Shown: positions 60,443 to 64,000 of the stretch, piece by piece
Position numbering within the stretch: position 1 is the stretch's first letter
Layout of the letters: every line of letters begins with the position of its first letter
DNA from: an uncultured Prevotellaceae bacterium
Lineage (GTDB): Bacteria; Bacteroidota; Bacteroidia; Bacteroidales; Bacteroidaceae
NCBI GenBank assembly: GCA_902784755.1
Contig: CACZVX010000004.1
Location: forward strand, 39,006 to 103,005
DNA: 64,000 nucleotides
Direction: 5' to 3'
Program-made: the position numbers and the translations under genes
The notes under the pieces: model-generated
Database searches by the model: none
Told to the model about the DNA's origin: nothing
What the model saw: only the letters and a program-made list of their open reading frames with translations

Positions 60443-60518
60443 AATGCCGTGGAAGCGATGCTTAAATGGCGTGGAAACGATGCTTAAATGGCGTGAAGAG
60501 ATTGCTTAAATGGCATTT
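60443..60518. repeat. 22-nt-period degenerate repeat array (site C)
   Basis: AATGCCGTGG, AATGGCGTGG, AATGGCGTGA and AATGGCATTT start at 60443, 60465, 60487 and 60509, with spacers AAGCGATGCTTA, AAACGATGCTTA and AGAGATTGCTTA. A weaker extra unit lies at 60412-60433. Same family and step as sites A and B. Confidence 0.9.
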
Positions 60519-60583
60519 TCAAAATGCAAGAAAGTTGTCTTATCCGTAGTCTTTAGTAAGAAAGAGTCGATGATATTCAGTGC

Positions 60584-60618
60584 TTTTTGCCACCAAATTG
60601 ACAATTTGGCCGCAAAAA
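60584..60618. other. 35-bp interrupted palindrome
   Basis: TTTTTGC and GCAAAAA flank CCAAATTG-A-CAATTTGG; 15 of 17 positions in each arm pair. T-run and A-run lie on the outside in the wrong order for a terminator, so a protein-binding or recombination site is a possibility. Confidence 0.7.
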
Positions 60619-60844
60619 CCCATTCAATTTAGCAAGAATGGTGAATTTTTTGCGAAGCAAACAAATGTTAAAAATAGGGGTTAAACATCAAAATCTGAGG
60701 TTCTTACACGCATTTTAAGGCCAATTAGAGCAGAAAATTGATACAACTTGTAACGTTTTCTTACTTCAGAAGAATAGAAACACTTTCTTTATAATGCCGT
60801 AAGTTATTGATATACTGCTTTTTAGATGAATATTAACATTTGTT
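60619..60844. other. Intergenic stretch, nothing recognised
   Basis: A/T-rich sequence between the palindrome and the iteron inverted repeat. No gene, promoter pair or repeat was found in it. Confidence 0.4.
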
Positions 60845-61019
60845 GCGTGACAGTTGTGACAGTTGTGACAGTTATTTTTTAAGGTGTACCATTTCCCTCT
60901 TTAACTATATATTTATATATAACTTATTAATTATTAATTAGTTACATTATATATAAAAGGAAAAATGAAAAACAAGATAGTCCAAATTTTAACTGTCACA
61001 ACTGTCACAACTGTCACGC
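60845..61019. repeat. Perfect 30-bp inverted repeat of GTGACAGTT iterons around an A/T-rich core
   Basis: The left arm (60845-60874) is GC followed by three copies of GTGACAGTT plus A; the right arm (60990-61019) is its exact complement. The 115-nt core is extremely A/T-rich (TATATA and TTAATTA runs). It begins 24 nt past the pyrF stop. No target-site duplication was seen at the ends. Confidence 0.95.
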
Positions 61020-61043
61020 CAGTAAGAAGGCTGATGACTGCGT

Positions 61044-61868
61044 TTATGCCAGTTTTGCAAGTTCGGCTGCCATTTGCTCCTGCAACTCTTTGGCCTTCTG
61101 GGCAGCGACATCAGCGAAATCTTCTCCATTAGAGGCGTAAATGATGCCGCGTGAGGAGTTTACGAGTAGTCCGCAATCCTTAATGATGCCATATTTACAA
61201 ACCTCTTGAAGGGAACCTCCCTGAGCACCCACACCGGGTACCAAAAGGAAGTGATTGGGCGCTACGCGACGGATGTCCTCAAACATCTGTCCCTGGGTTG
61301 CACCCACCACATACATCATGTTCTCAGGTGTTCCCCATTGTTGAGATTTTTCAAGCACTTTTTCAAACAGACGCTGGCCTTCTTTATCCTCTGTCAACTG
61401 GAAATCGTGACTGCCCTTATTGCTGGTGAGGGCTAACAGAATCACCCATTTCCCTTCATAAGTAAGGAACGGAGACACAGAGTCTTCTCCCATATAGGGA
61501 GCAACGGTCAGCGAGTCCACATCATATTCCTCGAAGAAGGTGCGTGCATACATGGCCGAGGTATTGCCTATGTCGCCACGCTTGGCATCTGCAATGATGA
61601 AGTGATTGGGATACTGCTCTTTAAGATAGGTCACGGTCTTCTCGAAACTGATGAGTCCCTTCACGCCGAAAGCCTCATAGAAGGCCAAGTTCGGTTTGTA
61701 ACTCACGCAATAGGGGGCCGTGGCGTCTATAATCTGCTTATTAAAGGCGAAGATGGGGTCTTCTTCCTTCAGGATATGTGCGGGAACCTTCTTTAAATCG
61801 GTATCCAAACCCACACAAAGAAACGATTTCTTAGCGAAAATCTGTTCTACGAGTTGTTGTCTATTCAT
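61044..61868 (-). CDS. pyrF: Orotidine 5'-phosphate decarboxylase (type 2 subfamily)
   Basis: The 274-residue protein has [28 protein letters not shown] and the catalytic [17 protein letters not shown], plus [11 protein letters not shown] near the phosphate site. The length and these motifs match the second PyrF subfamily. It decarboxylates OMP to UMP. It overlaps the small membrane protein gene upstream by 8 nt and ends the purM-to-pyrF run. Confidence 0.95.
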   Translation of the reverse strand: MNRQQLVEQIFAKKSFLCVGLDTDLKKVPAHILKEEDPIFAFNKQIIDATAPYCVSYKPNLAFYEAFGVKGLISFEKTVTYLKEQYPNHFIIADAKRGDIGNTSAMYARTFFEEYDVDSLTVAPYMGEDSVSPFLTYEGKWVILLALTSNKGSHDFQLTEDKEGQRLFEKVLEKSQQWGTPENMMYVVGATQGQMFEDIRRVAPNHFLLVPGVGAQGGSLQEVCKYGIIKDCGLLVNSSRGIIYASNGEDFADVAAQKAKELQEQMAAELAKLA

Positions 61869-62064
61869 TATCTGAAGTTTTTCCTTTGAGAACTTTTACG
61901 TATATAAATGTACAAATAAAAATAGTAGCAAAAAAGACAGCTCCGAAAACAAGCAATTTGGCCCACCAGGGAAGAACGAACTGATCTGTGATGATGTTGC
62001 TAACAATAATGCCTATAGCAAGAATAACCCATTGATATAATGGTGTTCCGAAATACTGTTTCAT
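61861..62064 (-). CDS. Small two-helix membrane protein, 67 aa (first of a pair)
   Basis: [20 protein letters not shown] is followed by a second hydrophobic stretch ([21 protein letters not shown]) and a charged tail KGKTSDNE. Two transmembrane helices are likely. It overlaps pyrF by 8 nt, so translation may be coupled. Function unknown. Confidence 0.7.
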   Translation of the reverse strand: MKQYFGTPLYQWVILAIGIIVSNIITDQFVLPWWAKLLVFGAVFFATIFICTFIYVKVLKGKTSDNE

Positions 62065-62075
62065 GAATTCAATTG

Positions 62076-62279
62076 TTAGTTATTCTTTTTAAGCAAATGC
62101 TTGATGACTATAAACATAAATAATACAAAACAATACCAGAGCAAGAATACCAGCAAGGCAGCCCAAATGCTGGGTGCATAATGCGCATAGAAGGTGGCAA
62201 GGCTGCCAATCGCAACACATATTCCGCATTCCCACGGTTTGGCTTCAATTAAAGGTCTAAAGAATTTTTTGATAGGCAT
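62076..62279 (-). CDS. Small two-helix membrane protein, 67 aa (second of a pair)
   Basis: The sequence MPIKKFFRPLIEAKPWECG leads into two hydrophobic segments (ICVAIGSLATFYAHYA and WAALLVFLLWYCFVLFMFIV) and ends HLLKKNN. It has the same length as the next protein and sits 11 nt upstream of it, 12 nt after prfA. I see no clear sequence similarity beyond topology. Function unknown. Confidence 0.7.
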   Translation of the reverse strand: MPIKKFFRPLIEAKPWECGICVAIGSLATFYAHYAPSIWAALLVFLLWYCFVLFMFIVIKHLLKKNN

Positions 62280-62291
62280 TTCGTTTGTCGT

Positions 62292-63407
62292 TTAAAGTTC
62301 TGCTTCTTTCATGCGTTCAGCATTCTCGGCCACGGTGAGGTGGTCAATCATGTCCTGGATATCTCCGCCGAGGAAGCCCTGCAGGTCGTGGGTGGTGTAG
62401 CCGATGCGATGGTCGGTTACACGGCCCTGCGGGAAGTTGTAGGTGCGAATCTTGGCACTACGGTCGCCCGTGGAAACCAGCGACTTGCGGCGGTTGGCTA
62501 TATCGTCCACATACTTCTGGTGCTCCTTGTCGTAGATGAATGTATAGAGACGGCTCAGGGCGCGCTCCTTGTTCTTCGGCTGGTCACGTGTTTCGGTACA
62601 TTCTATGAGGATTTCCTCGGTCTCGCCTGTATTTGGATTCTTCCACATATAACGCAGACGAACACCCGATTCCACCTTGTTCACGTTCTGACCGCCGGCA
62701 CCACTCGAACGGAAAGTATCCCACTTGATCTCACCTTCATTCACATGTACTTCAAACTTGTCTGCCTCGGGCAGTACGGCAACGGTCGCGGCAGAGGTCT
62801 GCATGCGGCCATTAGATTCCGTAACAGGCACTCGCTGCACACGATGCACACCCGACTCATACTTCAGCGTGCCATAGACATCCACACCGGAGACCGCAAA
62901 GTCAATCTCCTTGTAGCCGCCCACGGCTCCTTCGTTGAAGTCGGTAACGCTGAGCTGCCAGCCTTTCATGTCGCAGAAACGCTTGTACATATTAAACAGG
63001 TCGCCGGCAAACAGGCAGGCTTCGTCGCCACCCGTTCCTGCACGGATTTCCATCTGCACGTTCTTGGCATCCTCGGGATCTTTTGGAATGAGCAGAATCT
63101 TGATTTCCTCTTCTAGTTGCGGCTGGAGTTCCTCGTTGGCAGCCAGTTCCTCGCGGGCCATATCCTTCATCTCGGGGTCGGTCTCGTTGGCTAGAATATC
63201 CTTGGCCTCGCGGATTCCCTCCAGACAATTGATGTAGCGCTTGCGGGCATCCATAATGTTGCCCAGGTCCTTCCATTCCTTCGTCAGTTTCACGTAGCGG
63301 TTCTGGTCGGCAATCACGGCAGGGTCGGTAATCAGCGTAGAGACCTCTTCGTAACGGGCTTCCAGTCCGTCAAGTTTTTGTAATATTGAATTGGTTGTAT
63401 CAGCCAT
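62292..63407 (-). CDS. prfA: Peptide chain release factor 1
   Basis: The 371-residue class I release factor has the GGQ motif in RSSGAGGQNVNKVESGVRL and the codon-recognition tripeptide in RVQRVPVTESNGR (PVT, the RF1 type PxT), and no sign of the RF2 SPF motif. It ends translation at UAA and UAG. It sits between a small lipoprotein gene and the two membrane peptides, in the purM-prfA-pyrF arrangement. Confidence 0.96.
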   Translation of the reverse strand: MADTTNSILQKLDGLEARYEEVSTLITDPAVIADQNRYVKLTKEWKDLGNIMDARKRYINCLEGIREAKDILANETDPEMKDMAREELAANEELQPQLEEEIKILLIPKDPEDAKNVQMEIRAGTGGDEACLFAGDLFNMYKRFCDMKGWQLSVTDFNEGAVGGYKEIDFAVSGVDVYGTLKYESGVHRVQRVPVTESNGRMQTSAATVAVLPEADKFEVHVNEGEIKWDTFRSSGAGGQNVNKVESGVRLRYMWKNPNTGETEEILIECTETRDQPKNKERALSRLYTFIYDKEHQKYVDDIANRRKSLVSTGDRSAKIRTYNFPQGRVTDHRIGYTTHDLQGFLGGDIQDMIDHLTVAENAERMKEAEL

Positions 63408-63422
63408 ACTATGGTTTTGTGA

Positions 63423-63722
63423 TTATTCATTTTGATATTTGCCTGTGCCTTTACAGGTGTTGCACGTGGTCTTACCGTCAGGACTCTTTCCCATGCCTCT
63501 GCAGTCGGGGCATTTTCCGTCATTCATCAATTTCTCACGCTCCTTCTGCTCCGCTCTGGTCATGGACTTCGACTTGCTGTGAGCTGCCTGGGTAACCTTC
63601 TTTGAAGAAGGCGATACGGCATTCTCTATCGCACTCTCGGTAATCATCTCTCCGACGATACAACTCGACATGAGCGGAATACAAAGGGCAACGAGCCACA
63701 ATCTGACAGGTTTTATCATCAT
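63423..63722 (-). CDS. Small lipoprotein with a DnaJ-like CxxCxGxG zinc-finger pair
   Basis: The 99-residue protein has a lipoprotein signal ending in LMSSC (Cys21), a Ser/Lys-rich linker (about 37-65), and CPDCRGMG (71-78) with CNTCKGTG (87-94), i.e. one zinc site of the DnaJ cysteine-rich type. A zinc site in an exported lipoprotein is unusual, as these motifs are usually cytoplasmic. It lies between purM (11 nt) and prfA (15 nt). Function unknown. Confidence 0.75.
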   Translation of the reverse strand: MMIKPVRLWLVALCIPLMSSCIVGEMITESAIENAVSPSSKKVTQAAHSKSKSMTRAEQKEREKLMNDGKCPDCRGMGKSPDGKTTCNTCKGTGKYQNE

Positions 63723-63733
63723 TCGTCTAAGTA

Positions 63734-64000
63734 TTAATAATGAAACTCACCGTATTCGCTCTTGATGGTCAAACTCTTTGGGCCTTCCTCAATGCGACCG
63801 ATGACCTGTGCATCAATATTGAAACTGCGTGAAATGGCGATAACCTGCTCGGCGACTTCAGGTCGAACGTAGATTTCCATCCTATGACCGCAGTTGAATA
63901 CCTTGTACATCTCTTTCCAGTCGGTCTTGCTCTGTTCCTGAATCAGCTTGAAAAGCGGTGGGATGGGGAACATATTATCCTTGATGACGCGACAGTTTTC
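63734..64000 (-). CDS. purM: Phosphoribosylformylglycinamidine cyclo-ligase, C-terminal part (partial)
   Basis: The frame is open from the right edge to a stop at 63734 and gives the last 88 residues. PIPPLFKLIQEQSKTDWKEM and YKVFNCGHRMEIYV match the C-terminal domain of AIR synthase (PurM). It makes AIR in purine synthesis. The start and active-site part lie outside the window. It leads the run that continues to pyrF. Confidence 0.9.
   Translation of the reverse strand, partial: ENCRVIKDNMFPIPPLFKLIQEQSKTDWKEMYKVFNCGHRMEIYVRPEVAEQVIAISRSFNIDAQVIGRIEEGPKSLTIKSEYGEFHY

Noticed and set aside
60845-61019. The iteron inverted repeat as an insertion element
   Set aside because: No transposase and no target-site duplication at the ends; kept as a repeat of unknown role.
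60965-61140. Small plus-strand ORF starting inside the iteron inverted repeat
   Set aside because: It reads across the repeat arm and antisense into pyrF; likely chance.

Overview
The window reads as a piece of a Bacteroidetes chromosome, most likely Prevotellaceae (a Prevotella-type gut or rumen organism). The evidence is the gene content: fused lpxC-fabZ, bifunctional hisB and hisIE, class III fructose-bisphosphatase, DUF4494/DUF4421/DUF1460/DUF3256 families, a BACON-domain lipoprotein beside a TonB-dependent receptor, and a purM-prfA-pyrF cluster. It is also the promoters: many genes are preceded by a Bacteroidetes-type -7 box TAnnTTTG, often with TTTG or CTTG 19-21 nt upstream, and Shine-Dalgarno sequences are largely absent. 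Genus assignment is inference. No tRNA, rRNA, CRISPR array, insertion sequence or prophage was seen.

Layout. 1-4.0 kb: a partial aat faces clpS-clpA and an RluA-type pseudouridine synthase, so two ways of reading N-degrons sit head to head. 4.0-7.4 kb: an HD hydrolase diverges from a menA carrying an extra C-terminal domain, followed by DUF4494 and YggS. 7.5-12.7 kb: hisB, a membrane protein, a Gfo/Idh/MocA oxidoreductase, DUF4421 and DUF1460. 12.7-18.2 kb: rpsA, a GNAT-like protein, nitroreductase, DUF2520, kdsC-like and maf. 18.2-29.4 kb: a long minus-strand run in the order purU, hisH, hisA, hisF, hisIE, ftsE, lysC, lysA, two glycosyltransferase-like genes and fbp; ftsE is frameshifted by a 23-bp tandem duplication. 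29.6-39.9 kb: paaK, DUF3256, a nucleoside-type permease, a bifunctional nuclease, rsmE, a TonB-dependent receptor with its BACON/OB lipoprotein, and a cupin. 40.1-47.7 kb: a carbohydrate locus (TIM-barrel isomerase, FMN dehydrogenase-like protein and GPH symporter facing a GH3 glycosidase and a type-B carboxylesterase). 48.8-54.8 kb: a CDF exporter with a shortened N terminus, an SDR, a Pif1-like helicase and PBP1A. 54.8-60.3 kb: miaA, lpxA, lpxC-fabZ, lpxD and an HD hydrolase. 61.0-64.0 kb: pyrF, two 67-residue membrane proteins, prfA, a zinc-finger lipoprotein and the end of purM.

Most of the protein content is housekeeping: lipid A and Kdo synthesis, histidine and lysine synthesis, peptidoglycan and translation. 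The least expected material lies between genes. (a) A gene-free stretch at 47.7-48.5 kb carries a minus-strand promoter box, a minus-strand intrinsic terminator and many nested or serial hairpins, two of them with the same GCAA-loop 12-mer; it looks like a roughly 0.8-kb structured RNA that I cannot assign to a family. (b) Three separated intergenic regions (7.5, 39.9 and 60.4 kb) carry the same degenerate repeat with an exact 22-nt period. (c) The 60.3-61.0 kb gap also holds a perfect 30-bp inverted repeat built of 9-nt iterons and a 35-bp interrupted palindrome. (d) Two gaps in the lpx operon share a hairpin with compensated stem changes. All calls are from reading the sequence; no database search was run.
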